A stretch of 64,000 nt of DNA from Pseudomonas sp. FP198. Its GTDB lineage: Bacteria; Pseudomonadota; Gammaproteobacteria; Pseudomonadales; Pseudomonadaceae. The stretch is from contig NZ_CP117452.1 of the NCBI RefSeq assembly GCF_030687895.1, forward strand, positions 1,939,501-2,003,500, given 5' to 3'. A program made the position numbers and the translations under genes. Shown here one piece after another: positions 25,245 through 35,400 of this stretch. How positions within the stretch are numbered: the stretch's first letter is position 1; every line of letters starts with the position of its first letter. The notes under the pieces were generated by a model. The model did no database searches and was not told the DNA's origin. It saw nothing but the letters and a program-made list of their open reading frames with translations.

Positions 25245-26549
25245 TTAGCGCTGGTGCACCAACCGGCCAGCCGCATAAGTCTGCGCCACCACCCGGTCAT
25301 CCCCCAGCGTCATCAGCACGAACAACCGCTCGGCCATGTCCTTGGCCTGCTTCAGGCGATAGCTCAACAGCGGCGTGGCGTTGTAGTCCAGCACCAGGAA
25401 GTCTGCGTCCGTGCCCGGCTGCAACGTGCCGATCCGGTCTTCCAGGCGCAAGGCCCGGGCGCCGCCGAGGGTGGCCAGGTACAGCGATTTGAACGGGCTC
25501 AGCCGCGCACCTTGCAACTGCATGACCTTGTAGGCTTCGTTCAGGGTTTGCAGCAGCGAAAAGCTGGTCCCGCCACCCACGTCGGTGCCAAGGCCCACGT
25601 TGACTTTATGTTTCTCGGCCATTGGCAGGTTGAACAGGCCGCTGCCCAGGAACAGGTTCGAGGTCGGGCAGAACGCGATGGCCGAACCGGTTTGCGCCAG
25701 GCGTGCGCATTCTTCGTCGCACAGATGCACGCCATGGGCGAACACTGAGCGCTCACCGAGCAATTGGTAGTGGTCGTAGACGTCCAGGTAGCCCTTGCGC
25801 TCGGGGAACAGCTCCTTGACCCATTGCACTTCCTGCAGGTTCTCGCTGATGTGCGTCTGCATGTACAGGTCCGGGTATTCGCCGAGTAACTGGCCAGCCA
25901 GGGTCAGCTGCTCCGGCGTGCTGGTCGGCGCGAAGCGCGGGGTCACGGCGTAATGCAGGCGACCCTTGCCATGCCAGCGTTCGATCAGCGCCTTGCTCTC
26001 GGTGTAGCTGGATTCGGCGGTGTCGACCAAGTAGTCCGGCGCGTTGCGGTCCATCATGACCTTGCCGGCGATCATCCGCAGGTCGAGTTTCTCGGCAACC
26101 TCAAAAAATGCGTTCACCGATTGCGGGTGCACACTGCCGAATACCAGGGCTGTGGTGGTGCCGTTGCGCAGCAGTTCTTTGACGAAAATGTCCGCCACCG
26201 CCTCGGCGTGGGCCGGGTCGGCGAACTGGCTTTCGCAGGGGAACGTGTAGGTGTTGAGCCAATCCAGCAGTTGCTCGCCATAGGCGCCCACCATGCCGGT
26301 CTGCGGCAGATGGATATGGGTGTCGATGAAGCCGGGAGTGATCAGGGCGTCCTGGTAGTGCGTGATCTCGATATCCGCCGGCAGGGTCGGCAACAAATCG
26401 CTGGCGTGACCGATGGCGCTGATCAGGCCATTTTCCACCACCAGCAGGCCGTCCTCGAAATATTCATAGGACGCCTCGATACCGGTTTCGGCCGGGTCGG
26501 CGAGGCTGTGGAGCAGGGCGGCGCGGTAGGCTTTGCGTGTCAGGGGCAT
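25245..26549 (-). CDS. guaD: Guanine deaminase
   Basis: This amidohydrolase of 434 residues converts guanine to xanthine, the substrate of the xanthine dehydrogenase encoded just upstream. Metal ligands are visible in DTHIHLPQ (His78, His80), in THISENLQE and in the late TDVGGGTSFS, the guanine-deaminase-type signature. ATG 26549 is used; an in-frame TTG at 26564 would add five residues. xdhC lies 21 bases upstream on the same strand, so guaD is the last gene of an xdhA-xdhB-xdhC-guaD unit. The REP pair downstream separates it from the convergent gntR gene. Confidence 0.95.
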   Translation of the reverse strand: MPLTRKAYRAALLHSLADPAETGIEASYEYFEDGLLVVENGLISAIGHASDLLPTLPADIEITHYQDALITPGFIDTHIHLPQTGMVGAYGEQLLDWLNTYTFPCESQFADPAHAEAVADIFVKELLRNGTTTALVFGSVHPQSVNAFFEVAEKLDLRMIAGKVMMDRNAPDYLVDTAESSYTESKALIERWHGKGRLHYAVTPRFAPTSTPEQLTLAGQLLGEYPDLYMQTHISENLQEVQWVKELFPERKGYLDVYDHYQLLGERSVFAHGVHLCDEECARLAQTGSAIAFCPTSNLFLGSGLFNLPMAEKHKVNVGLGTDVGGGTSFSLLQTLNEAYKVMQLQGARLSPFKSLYLATLGGARALRLEDRIGTLQPGTDADFLVLDYNATPLLSYRLKQAKDMAERLFVLMTLGDDRVVAQTYAAGRLVHQR

Positions 26550-26570
26550 GGGAATTCTCGACAAAAAGGA

Positions 26571-27413
26571 TTAACGCTGGTTGCGGCGCGAAACCGGCAG
26601 CAACCTGGCAATGGGTTCGGCGCGGGAGGTGTGTTGGCCGAAATCCGCGTTATAGGTGGCGATGATTTCGCCGGCGATGGAGATGGCGATTTCCACGGGC
26701 AACTTGCCTTTGACTTCGCCGATGCCCATCGGACAGCGCATGCGTTGCAGGGCACCACTGTCGAAGCCGCGATCACGCAGGCGATGTTCGAACTTGACGC
26801 GTTTGGTCTTCGAGCCGATCAGGCCGAAGTAGGCAAAATCGTTGCGCTTGAGGATCGCGGCGCTCAGTTCCAGATCGAGCTGATGGTTGTGGGTCATGAC
26901 GATGCAGTAGCTGCCGGCGGGCAGTTCGTCGACTTCGTCCAGCGGGTCTTCAGTCGCGATTTTATGCACGCCGTGGGGCAGTTGCTCAGGGAATTCCGCT
27001 TCCCGCGAGTCAATCCAGCGCACCCGGCATGGCAGGCTCGCCAACAGCGGAACCAAGGCGCGGCCGACATGACCGGCACCGAACACGGCAATCTGCGCCT
27101 GGACCTGACCCATGGGTTCGAACAGCAGCACGGTGACGCCACCGCAGCACTGGCCCAGGCTGGCGCCGAGGCTGAAGCGCTCGAGATGGGTGTTCTGCTG
27201 GCCGCTGGCGAGCATTTGCCGGGCGATCTCCATCGCCTTGTATTCCAGATGACCGCCGCCAATGGTGTCGAATGTCTGGCGGGCGCTGATGACCATCTTC
27301 GAGCCGGCATTGCGCGGGGTGGAGCCGAGCTCCTCGATGATCGTCACCAGCACGCAGGGTTCGCCGCGGGTCTGCAGGTCGGCGAGGGCGCTGATCCAGT
27401 TGTACATATTCAC
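26571..27413 (-). CDS. xdhC: Xanthine dehydrogenase accessory protein XdhC
   Basis: XdhC (280 residues) binds and inserts the sulfurated molybdenum cofactor into xanthine dehydrogenase. The N-terminal domain with ITIIEELGSTPRNAGSKMV-type sequence and GGGHLEYKAM, a Cys pair at GQCCGG, and a C-terminal Rossmann part (AVFGAGHVGRALVPLL, then HNHQLDLEL and GLIGSKTKR) are all hallmarks of the family. It follows xdhB with a 117-base gap that contains a REP pair and precedes guaD closely, so it is part of the purine unit. Confidence 0.95.
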   Translation of the reverse strand: MNMYNWISALADLQTRGEPCVLVTIIEELGSTPRNAGSKMVISARQTFDTIGGGHLEYKAMEIARQMLASGQQNTHLERFSLGASLGQCCGGVTVLLFEPMGQVQAQIAVFGAGHVGRALVPLLASLPCRVRWIDSREAEFPEQLPHGVHKIATEDPLDEVDELPAGSYCIVMTHNHQLDLELSAAILKRNDFAYFGLIGSKTKRVKFEHRLRDRGFDSGALQRMRCPMGIGEVKGKLPVEIAISIAGEIIATYNADFGQHTSRAEPIARLLPVSRRNQR

Positions 27414-27443
27414 CTCGACATCTGTGTTGTCTGTTCCGGCCTC

Positions 27444-27515
27444 ATCGCGAGCAAGCTCGCTCCCACATTGGATCGGTGTTCACACATCCCCTGTGGGAGC
27501 GAGCTTGCTCGCGAT
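27444..27515. repeat. REP doublet, TCGCGAGCAAGCTCGC type
   Basis: Inverted REP units in the xdhB-xdhC gap; the pair can form a long hairpin in the transcript and might affect the relative amounts of the two genes' products. Confidence 0.8.
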
Positions 27516-27530
27516 TGGCCGCGCCGCGGT

Positions 27531-29930
27531 CTAGAGCGAAGCCACTTCGGCTTCAGCTTCCTCAGCCTTGACCACCTTCAACCCACGCATCTGCTCGCAT
27601 CCCCACAACACCCGCTCTGGCGTCGCCGGCGCATCGATTTTCGGTTGCTGCCGATAATCCCCCAGGCTCGCCACGGCGTCCTTGATGGCGCACCACGCGG
27701 CGATGCCGAGCATGAACGGCGGCTCGCCCACGGCCTTGGAATGGAACACCGTGTCTTCGGGGTTCTTGCGGTTTTCCACCAGTCGCACCCGCAGGTCCAA
27801 CGGCATGTCGGCCACGGCCGGGATCTTGTAGCTGGCCGGGCCATTGGTCATCAGCTTGCCCTTGTCGTTCCACACCAGTTCTTCCATGGTCAGCCAGCCC
27901 ATGCCCTGGATGAAACCGCCCTCGACCTGGCCGATGTCGATGGCCGGGTTCAGCGAGGCGCCAACGTCGTGGAGGATGTCGGTGCGCAGCATCTTGTATT
28001 CGCCAGTGAGGGTGTCGACGATCACCTCGGCACACGCCGCGCCGAAGGCGTAGTAATAGAACGGCCGGCCACGGGCCTGGCTGCGGTCGTAGTAGATTTT
28101 CGGGGTCTTGTAGAAGCCGGTGCTCGACAGCGAGACCTGGGCGAAGTAGGCCTGTTGCACCAGCGCCTCGAAGGTCAGGATGTGATCGCGCACCCGCACG
28201 TGACCGTTGTGGAATTCCACGTCCTCTTCGCTGACCTTGTATTGCCGCGCGGCGAATTCGACCAGGCGTTGCTTGATGGTTTCGGCGGCATTCTGCGCGG
28301 CCTTGCCGTTCAGGTCGGCGCCGCTGGACGCGGCGGTGGGCGAGGTGTTCGGGACCTTGTCGGTATTGGTCGCGGTGATCTGCACGCGGTCCATTTCCAC
28401 CTGGAACACCTCGGCCACCACTTGGGCGACTTTGGTATTGAGCCCTTGGCCCATTTCCGTGCCGCCGTGGTTCAGGTGGATGCTGCCGTCGGTGTAGACG
28501 TGGATCAGAGCCCCGGCCTGGTTGAGGAAACTGGCGGTGAAGGAAATGCCGAACTTCACCGGCGTCAACGCCAGGCCCTTCTTGAGGATCGGGCTGCCTG
28601 CGTTGTAGCGGCGGATCGCTTCGCGGCGTTCGGCGTACTGGCTGCTTTCTTCCAGTTCAGCGGTCATTTCCTCGAGCATGTTGTGCTCGACGGTCTGGTA
28701 GTAGTGCGTGACGTTGCGCTCGGTCTTGCCGTAGTAGTTGGCCTTGCGCACCGCCAGCGGGTCGAGCCCCAGGTGTCGGGCGATGGCATCCATCACCTCT
28801 TCGATGGCGACCATGCCTTGGGGCCCGCCGAAACCACGGTAAGCGGTGTTCGACGCGGTGTTGGTCTTGCAGCGATGGCCGTTGATGGTCGCATCGCCCA
28901 GGTAGTAGGCATTGTCGGCATGGAACATCGCCCGGTCGACAATCGAGGCCGACAGGTCCGGCGAGCAACCGCAGTTGCCGGCCAGTTCCAGGGCGATGCC
29001 ATGCAGGCGCCCGGTGTCGTCGAAGCCAACGTCGTATTCGATATAGAAAGGATGGCGCTTGCCGGTCATCAGCATGTCCTCCACCCGGGGCAGGCGCATC
29101 TTGGTCGGCTGGCCGGTGAGGTGCGCGATGACGGCGCACAGGCAGGCCGGGCTGGCGGCCTGGGTTTCCTTGCCGCCAAAGCCGCCGCCCATGCGGCGCA
29201 TGTCCACCACGACCTTGTTCATCGACACGCCCAACACTTCGGCCACCAGCTTCTGCACTTCGGTGGGGTTCTGGGTCGAGCAGTAGACGATCATGCCGCC
29301 GTCTTCGGTGGGCATCACCGAGGAAATCTGGGTTTCCAGGTAAAAGTGTTCCTGGCCGCCGATGTGCAGCGAGCCCTGGATGCGGTGTTCGGCGGTGGCC
29401 AGCGCCGTGGCCGAATCGCCGCGCTGGTGGGTGTGACTGTCGAGCACGAAGTGCCGCTTGCGCAGCGCCTCGACCACATCCAGCACCGGTTCGAGGTCTT
29501 CATATTCAATGATCGCGGCCATGGCTGCCTGGCGTGCGGTCTCCAGATCCCTGGCCGCCACGGCAAGTACCGGTTGGCCGACGAACTGCACGTCGTCGAT
29601 CGCCAGCAGCGGGTCGCCGGGCAACAACGGGCCAATGTCCTTCAGGCCCGGTATGTCCTGATGGGTAATGGCGATGCGCACCCCTTCGAAGGCATAGCAG
29701 GGCGTGGTGTCGATACGCAGGATTCGCGCATGGGCGCGGTCCGACAGCCGGGCATAGACGTGCAACTGGTTGGGGAATTCCAGCCGATCATCGATGTACT
29801 GGGCCTCGCCGGACACGTGTTTTGCGGCGCTGTCGTGCTTGACGCTGCGGCCCACGCCCGTGGTCAGGTCACGAGCGAACAGCTCGGCCAGTTCGGCCTG
29901 GGTCTTCTCTACGGCGTGATGGTTAGACAT
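27531..29930 (-). CDS. xdhB: Xanthine dehydrogenase, molybdopterin-binding large subunit
   Basis: This 799-residue subunit carries the molybdenum cofactor and oxidises hypoxanthine and xanthine to urate. The start MSNHHAVEKTQAELAELFAR is preceded by the end of xdhA, with which it overlaps by eight bases. Clear cofactor-binding signatures are RRMGGGFGGKETQA, the NTAYRGFGGPQG loop with the substrate arginine, GGTEMGQGLNTKV, and the late catalytic Glu in VGEPPFMLGIAAW. Sequence length and order match bacterial XdhB. Together with xdhA and xdhC it forms a complete set. No damage is seen. Confidence 0.97.
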   Translation of the reverse strand: MSNHHAVEKTQAELAELFARDLTTGVGRSVKHDSAAKHVSGEAQYIDDRLEFPNQLHVYARLSDRAHARILRIDTTPCYAFEGVRIAITHQDIPGLKDIGPLLPGDPLLAIDDVQFVGQPVLAVAARDLETARQAAMAAIIEYEDLEPVLDVVEALRKRHFVLDSHTHQRGDSATALATAEHRIQGSLHIGGQEHFYLETQISSVMPTEDGGMIVYCSTQNPTEVQKLVAEVLGVSMNKVVVDMRRMGGGFGGKETQAASPACLCAVIAHLTGQPTKMRLPRVEDMLMTGKRHPFYIEYDVGFDDTGRLHGIALELAGNCGCSPDLSASIVDRAMFHADNAYYLGDATINGHRCKTNTASNTAYRGFGGPQGMVAIEEVMDAIARHLGLDPLAVRKANYYGKTERNVTHYYQTVEHNMLEEMTAELEESSQYAERREAIRRYNAGSPILKKGLALTPVKFGISFTASFLNQAGALIHVYTDGSIHLNHGGTEMGQGLNTKVAQVVAEVFQVEMDRVQITATNTDKVPNTSPTAASSGADLNGKAAQNAAETIKQRLVEFAARQYKVSEEDVEFHNGHVRVRDHILTFEALVQQAYFAQVSLSSTGFYKTPKIYYDRSQARGRPFYYYAFGAACAEVIVDTLTGEYKMLRTDILHDVGASLNPAIDIGQVEGGFIQGMGWLTMEELVWNDKGKLMTNGPASYKIPAVADMPLDLRVRLVENRKNPEDTVFHSKAVGEPPFMLGIAAWCAIKDAVASLGDYRQQPKIDAPATPERVLWGCEQMRGLKVVKAEEAEAEVASL

Positions 29931-31377
29931 AAGCGGTCACCCGAGTCTCGATGTGCGGCGTTTGCAGCTCGATGAAGTATTTGCGCAGCAGATTGCGGGC
30001 GCTGAGCAGACGGTATTCCTTGCTGGCGCGGAAGTCCGACAGCGGCGTGAAATCCTCGGCCAGGGCCGCGCAGGCGCGTTCGATGGTGCTGTCGTTCCAC
30101 GGCGCGCCGATCAGTGCGGCTTCACAGTGCCTGGCACGCTTGGGTGTTGCGGCCATGCCGCCGAAGGCGACACGCGCGTCCTCCACCAGACCGTTTTCAA
30201 GACGCAGGTTGAACGCCGCGCAGACCGCGGAAATGTCATCGTCCAGGCGCTTGGAAACCTTGTAGGCGCGGAACGTCTGTTCGGCGCTGGCTCGGGGCAC
30301 GATGATCTTTTCGATGAATTCGCTTTCCTGGCGGGCGGTTACCCGGTAGTCGATGAAATAGTCCTCCAGGGCCAGGGTGCGGCGGGCCTGGCCCTTGCAC
30401 AGCACGATCTGCGCGCCGAGGGCGATCAGCAGGGGCGGGGAGTCGCCGATGGGCGAGGCGTTGCCGATATTGCCGCCCAACGTGCCCTGGTTGCGGATCT
30501 GTAGCGAGGCGAAACGCTGCAGCAGCTCGCCGAAATCCGGGTATTCGGCTTTTAAAGCCTCGTAGCAATCGGAGAGTGCGGTGGCGGCGCCGATTTCCAA
30601 ACGGTCATCAAAACGCTCGATGCGCTTGAGTTCGGCGACGTTGCCCACGTAGATCATCACCGGCAGGGTGCGGTGGAACTGCGTGACCTCCAAGGCCAAA
30701 TCGGTGCCGCCAGCCAGTAGCCGCGCCTGCGGATAGGCGTCGTAGAGGTCGGCCAGGTCGGCCACGGTCAGCGGCACCAGGCAACGCTTGTCACCGCTGT
30801 TGAGCTCGCCGGTTTCGGTCGGGGCAATGGCTTTCAGGCGGGCGATGGTCTGGGCTTCGCGGGCGTCGAACTGGTCCGGTTGTTTGCTGCAGCAGGCCTG
30901 GTCGGCCGCCGCCAGGATCGGCCGGTAGCCGGTGCAGCGGCACAGGTTGCCGGCCAAGGCTTCGTGGGCCTTGTGGGCGTCGGGTTGTTCGCTGTTCTTT
31001 TGCAGGGCGAACAGTGACATGACGAAGCCCGGGGTGCAGAAACCGCATTGCGAGCCGTGGCAGTCGACCATCGCCTGTTGGACGCTGTGCAACTGGCCAT
31101 TGTGCTTGAGGTCTTCGACGCTGATCAGTTGCTTGCCGTGCAGCGACGAGACGAAGGTCAGGCACGAATTGAGGCTGCGGTAGCGGATGCGCTCGCTACC
31201 GTTCGCGTCCGTTTCCAGTTCGCCCACCACCACGGTGCATGCGCCACAGTCGCCGCTGGCGCAGCCTTCTTTGGTGCCGGGTTTGCCGACATGCTCGCGC
31301 AGATAGTTGAGCACGGTCAGGTTCGGGTCCAGGGCGTGCTCGCTACGGAGTTCCTGGTTGAGTAAAAACTGGATCAC
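29923..31377 (-). CDS. xdhA: Xanthine dehydrogenase, iron-sulfur/FAD small subunit
   Basis: This 484-residue subunit takes electrons from the molybdenum site to NAD+. It has a plant-type 2Fe-2S domain (Cys39, Cys44, Cys47 in GCASGDCGACTV, and Cys72), a second 2Fe-2S domain (CGFCTPGFV and CRCTGYRPI), and a FAD domain from about residue 195 (LLAGGTDLALEV; GGNIGNASPIGDSPP). It is the first gene of the xdhABC-guaD unit; its upstream region holds a REP pair and the divergent gntR gene. No Anr box or other operator could be recognised in that gap. Confidence 0.97.
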   Translation of the reverse strand: MIQFLLNQELRSEHALDPNLTVLNYLREHVGKPGTKEGCASGDCGACTVVVGELETDANGSERIRYRSLNSCLTFVSSLHGKQLISVEDLKHNGQLHSVQQAMVDCHGSQCGFCTPGFVMSLFALQKNSEQPDAHKAHEALAGNLCRCTGYRPILAAADQACCSKQPDQFDAREAQTIARLKAIAPTETGELNSGDKRCLVPLTVADLADLYDAYPQARLLAGGTDLALEVTQFHRTLPVMIYVGNVAELKRIERFDDRLEIGAATALSDCYEALKAEYPDFGELLQRFASLQIRNQGTLGGNIGNASPIGDSPPLLIALGAQIVLCKGQARRTLALEDYFIDYRVTARQESEFIEKIIVPRASAEQTFRAYKVSKRLDDDISAVCAAFNLRLENGLVEDARVAFGGMAATPKRARHCEAALIGAPWNDSTIERACAALAEDFTPLSDFRASKEYRLLSARNLLRKYFIELQTPHIETRVTAYV

Positions 31378-31745
31378 GGAAGGCCTCGCAGATTCATTAT
31401 TGTTGTATCGACGTGGGCTGAATTTAGCAGTTCTGACTTTTCGGTCAACGATTTTCTGACTTAAAGGTCAAGAAAAGCTGTTTTGTCGATACTCAATGAC
31501 CTATGGACACTGTAGAGCCCTGTGGGAGCGAGCTTGCTCGCGATGACGGCGTTACATTAAGTATGGATGCAAGCTGACAGACCGCTATCGCGAGCAAGCT
31601 CGCTCCCACAGTTTTTTGTTTCAGTGCAAACTCCTGAAGTTTTTGCTTATATCGTGCCAAAAACCCGGTGCAGGCCCTGCGCCATGACGTATCGAGTGCG
31701 CTACACTGCGCCGCTTGTGCAGATCGAAGAGTTTCAAGGACAACC
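31378..31745. other. Divergent region between xdhA and the GntR gene, with REP pair
   Basis: A 368-base gap holding the promoters of xdhA (minus strand) and the GntR regulator (plus strand). The REP pair occupies 31521-31610. The xdhA-proximal part (31390-31500) is AT-rich, with repeated GACTTTTCGGTCA / TGACTTAAAGGTCA-like elements around 31434-31470, possibly a regulator site. No RNA gene or extra coding frame is supported. Confidence 0.4.
31521..31610. repeat. REP doublet, TGTGGGAGCGAGCTTGCTCG type
   Basis: Two inverted REP units, 31521-31543 and 31587-31610, enclose about 43 bases between divergent genes xdhA and gntR. Confidence 0.85.
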
Positions 31746-32405
31746 ATGACGTTCAAGGCCCCGGACAGCCTCGCCGAGCAAATCGCCCATTACCTCGCCG
31801 AACGCATCATTCGCGGCGAAATGAAACCGGGAGAGCGCATCCAGGAGCAGAAGGTCACGCTGGCGCTCAATGTCAGTCGCGGCTCGGTCCGCGAGGCTTT
31901 GCTGATCCTCGAGCGGCGTCATCTGATCGCTATCCTGCCGCGCCGTGGCGCCCACGTCACCGAGCTTACCGAGCACAAGGTGCGCAGCCTGTGCGCGTTG
32001 ATGAGCGAGCTCTACATCCTGCTGGGCAATGCGGTGGCTCATGGCTGGAAGGAACAGGCCGACATGGCCCCGTTCGTGGCGATCCAGCAGCGCCTCCAGC
32101 AAGCTTACGAGCGCCAGGACATCCGCACCTTCGTCGATGAAAGCTTCAGCGTGATGCGCGCGGCCTATCCGTTTGCCGACAATCCGTATCTGCAAGAGAC
32201 CGTCGAGAATCTGCAACCGGCGATGAGCCGCGCCTACTTCCTGGCACTTGAACAGCGCAAGGCTGAAATGAGCGAATTCCTCGACCTGTTCCAGCGCCTG
32301 CTTGTGGCGGTGCTGGCCCGTGATCTGCCGCAGATCCGCATCGTGCTGACGGCCTATGCCCAGCGCAGTTGCGATCTGGTGGTTTCGGCCCTGACGGCGG
32401 CCTGA
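31746..32405 (+). CDS. GntR-family regulator upstream of smc
   Basis: This 219-residue regulator has an N-terminal winged helix (about residues 8-72: QIAHYLAERIIRGEMKPGER, LNVSRGSVREALLILERRHL) and a C-terminal FCD-type helical domain. AAGGA lies five bases before ATG 31746; the in-frame open region back to 31668 is not needed. The same regulator-smc order occurs in P. aeruginosa (PA1526-PA1527). The gene ends one base before the smc GTG, so the two are likely co-transcribed. It faces away from xdhA across a REP-containing gap and might control either side; the target is unknown. Confidence 0.88.
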   Translation: MTFKAPDSLAEQIAHYLAERIIRGEMKPGERIQEQKVTLALNVSRGSVREALLILERRHLIAILPRRGAHVTELTEHKVRSLCALMSELYILLGNAVAHGWKEQADMAPFVAIQQRLQQAYERQDIRTFVDESFSVMRAAYPFADNPYLQETVENLQPAMSRAYFLALEQRKAEMSEFLDLFQRLLVAVLARDLPQIRIVLTAYAQRSCDLVVSALTAA

Positions 32406-32406
32406 C

Positions 32407-35400
32407 GTGCGACTCAAGTGCATCAAGCTGGCGGGGTTCAAGTCCTTCGTCGACCCGACTACGGTGAACTTCCCCAGTAACATGGCGGCGGTGGTCGGGC
32501 CCAATGGCTGCGGCAAGTCGAACATCATCGACGCCGTGCGCTGGGTGATGGGCGAAAGCTCGGCCAAGAACCTGCGCGGCGAATCGATGACCGACGTCAT
32601 CTTCAACGGCTCCACCAGTCGCAAGCCGGTGAGCCAGGCCAGTATCGAACTGGTGTTCGATAACTCCGACGGCACTTTGATCGGTGAATACGCGGCCTAC
32701 GCGGAAATCTCCATTCGTCGCAAAGTGACCCGCGACAGCCAGAACAGCTATTTCCTCAACGGCACCAAATGCCGTCGCCGCGACATCACCGATATATTCC
32801 TCGGCACCGGCCTGGGCCCGCGCAGCTACTCGATCATCGAGCAGGGCATGATCTCCAAGCTGATCGAGGCCAAGCCGGAAGACCTGCGTAATTTCATCGA
32901 GGAAGCCGCCGGCATCTCCAAGTACAAGGAGCGGCGCCGCGAGACCGAAAACCGCATCCGCCGTACCCACGAGAACCTTGCGCGCCTGACCGACTTGCGC
33001 GAGGAGCTCGAACGTCAGCTCGAACGACTGCATCGCCAGGCCGAGGCCGCCAAGAAGTATCAGGAATACAAGGGCGAGGAGCGCCAGCTCAAGGCCCAGT
33101 TGTCAGCGTTGCGCTGGCAGGCGTTGAACGAACAGGTCGGCCAGCGAGAGGCGATCATCGGCAACCAGGAAGTCAGTTTCGAAGCACTGGTGGCCGAGCA
33201 GCGCAATGCCGATGCCGCCATCGAACGCCTGCGCGACGGGCACCACGAGCTGTCCGAGCGCTTCAATCTGGTGCAAGGACGCTTCTATTCGGTGGGCGGC
33301 GACATTGCCCGGGTCGAACAGAGCATCCAGCACGGCCAGCAGCGTTTGCGCCAGTTACAGGACGATTTGAAGGAAGCCGAGCGCGCACGCCTGGAGACCG
33401 AATCCCACCTGGGCCATGACCGCACCTTGCTGCTGACCCTTGGCGAAGAACTGGACCGTCTTACGCCGGAACAGGAAATCACCAGCGCCGCCGCCGAAGA
33501 GGCCGCGGCAGCCCTCGAAGAAGCCGAGCTGACCATGCACGGCTGGCAGGAGCAGTGGGACAGTTTCAACCTGACTTCCGCCGAACCGCGGCGCCAGGCC
33601 GAGGTGCAGCAGTCGCGCATCCAGCAGCTCGAAACCAGCATGGAGCGTTTGGCTGAACGGCAACGGCGCCTGGCTGAAGAGCGGGCATTGCTCGCTGCGG
33701 ATCCCGAAGATGCGGCGATCCTCGACCTGAGCGAGCAGCTCGCCACCAGCGAAGCGACCCTGGAAGATTTGCAGGCCAGTGAAGACGCCCAGGTCGAGCG
33801 TTTGGAACAACTGCGCCAAGCCTTGCAACTGGCCTTGCAGAACCAGCAGCAGGCCCAGGGCGAACTGCAGCGCCTCAACGGCCGCCTGGCCTCGCTGGAA
33901 GCTTTGCAACAGGCCGCGCTGGACCCAGGCACCGGCACGGCCGAGTGGTTGCGCGACCAACATCTGGCCGAACGCCCGCGTCTGGCCGAAGGACTGAAAG
34001 TCGACGCAGGCTGGGAGCTGGCGGTGGAAACCGTGCTGGGCGCCGACCTGCAAGCGGTGCTGGTGGACGATTTCGCCGGCTTCGATCTCTCGGGGTTTGC
34101 CCAAGGCGATTTGCGTCTGCTCAGTCCGGCTGACGATGGCGTGCGGATCCCTGGAAGCCTGCTGGACAAAGTCGAGGCCCAGGTTGACTTGTCGCCCTGG
34201 TTGGGTCAGGTCAAACCCGTGGATAGCCTGGAGCAGGCCCTGGCCTTGCGTGGTCAATTGGCCGTCGGCGAGAGCCTGATCAGTCGTGACGGGTATTGGC
34301 TCGGCCGGCATTTCCTGCGGGTGCGCCGGGCCGGCGAGGCCGAAAGCGGCATGCTCGCCCGTGGCCAGGAAATCCAGCGCCTGGGCGCCGAGCGCGAAGA
34401 GCGCGAGGCCAGCGTCGAAGCCCTGGAAACCGAATTGCAGAACCTGCGGGCGCAACAGCGTCAACAGGAAAACGGTCGCGAACACCTGCGCCGGTTGTTG
34501 CAGGACGAGGCGCGCCAGCAGGGCGAACTCAAGGCGCAGCTGTCCGCCGGCAAGGCCAAGGTCGAGCAACTGGCCCTGCGGCGCACCCGTCTCGATGAAG
34601 AAATCGCCGAGTTGGGCGAACAGCGGGCGCTGGAGCACGGACAGATCGGCGAGGCGCGCCTGCAATTGCAGGAAGCCCTCGACGCCATGGCGCTGGACAC
34701 CGAACAACGCGAATTGCTCCTGGCCCAGCGCGACAGCCTGCGCGAACGCCTCGATCGGGTGCGCCAGGAAGCGCGCCAACACAAGGATCATGCCCATCAG
34801 CTGGCGGTGCGCCTGGGCTCGCTCCAGGCCCAGTACGATTCCACGCGCCAGGCGTTGGAACGTTTGGAAATGCAATCCGAACGCCTCACCGAAAAGCGCG
34901 AACAGCTGAGCCTCAACCTGGAGGAGGGCGAGGCGCCGCTGGAGGAGCTGCGGCTGAAACTCGAGGAATTGCTCGACAAACGCATGAGCGTCGACGAAGA
35001 ACTCAAGACCGCGCAGATCGCGCTGGAGGACGCCGACCGCGAATTGCGCGACGCGGAGAAGCGCCGCAGCCAGGCCGAGCAGCAATCCCAGCTGATTCGC
35101 GGCCAGATGGAGCAGCAGCGCATGGAATGGCAGGCCCTGACGGTCCGCCGCAAAGCCTTGCAGGACCAGTTGCTGGAGGACGGCTACGACCTCAACGGAG
35201 TGCTCGCCACCCTCGTGGCAGGTGCCAACGAGAAAGAGGCCGAGGAAGAACTCGAACGCATCGCCGCGCGCATCCAGCGCCTGGGCGCGATCAACCTGGC
35301 CGCCATCGACGAGTATCAGCAGCAGTCCGAGCGCAAGCGCTACCTCGACGCCCAGAACGATGACCTGGTGGAGGCGCTGGAGACCCTGGAAAACGTCATT

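Noticed and set aside
25953..29975. A 1340-codon open frame on the plus strand over guaD-xdhC-xdhB.
   Set aside because: It is antisense to three well-recognised genes and arises from GC-rich codon use; it has no family features and no ribosome site.
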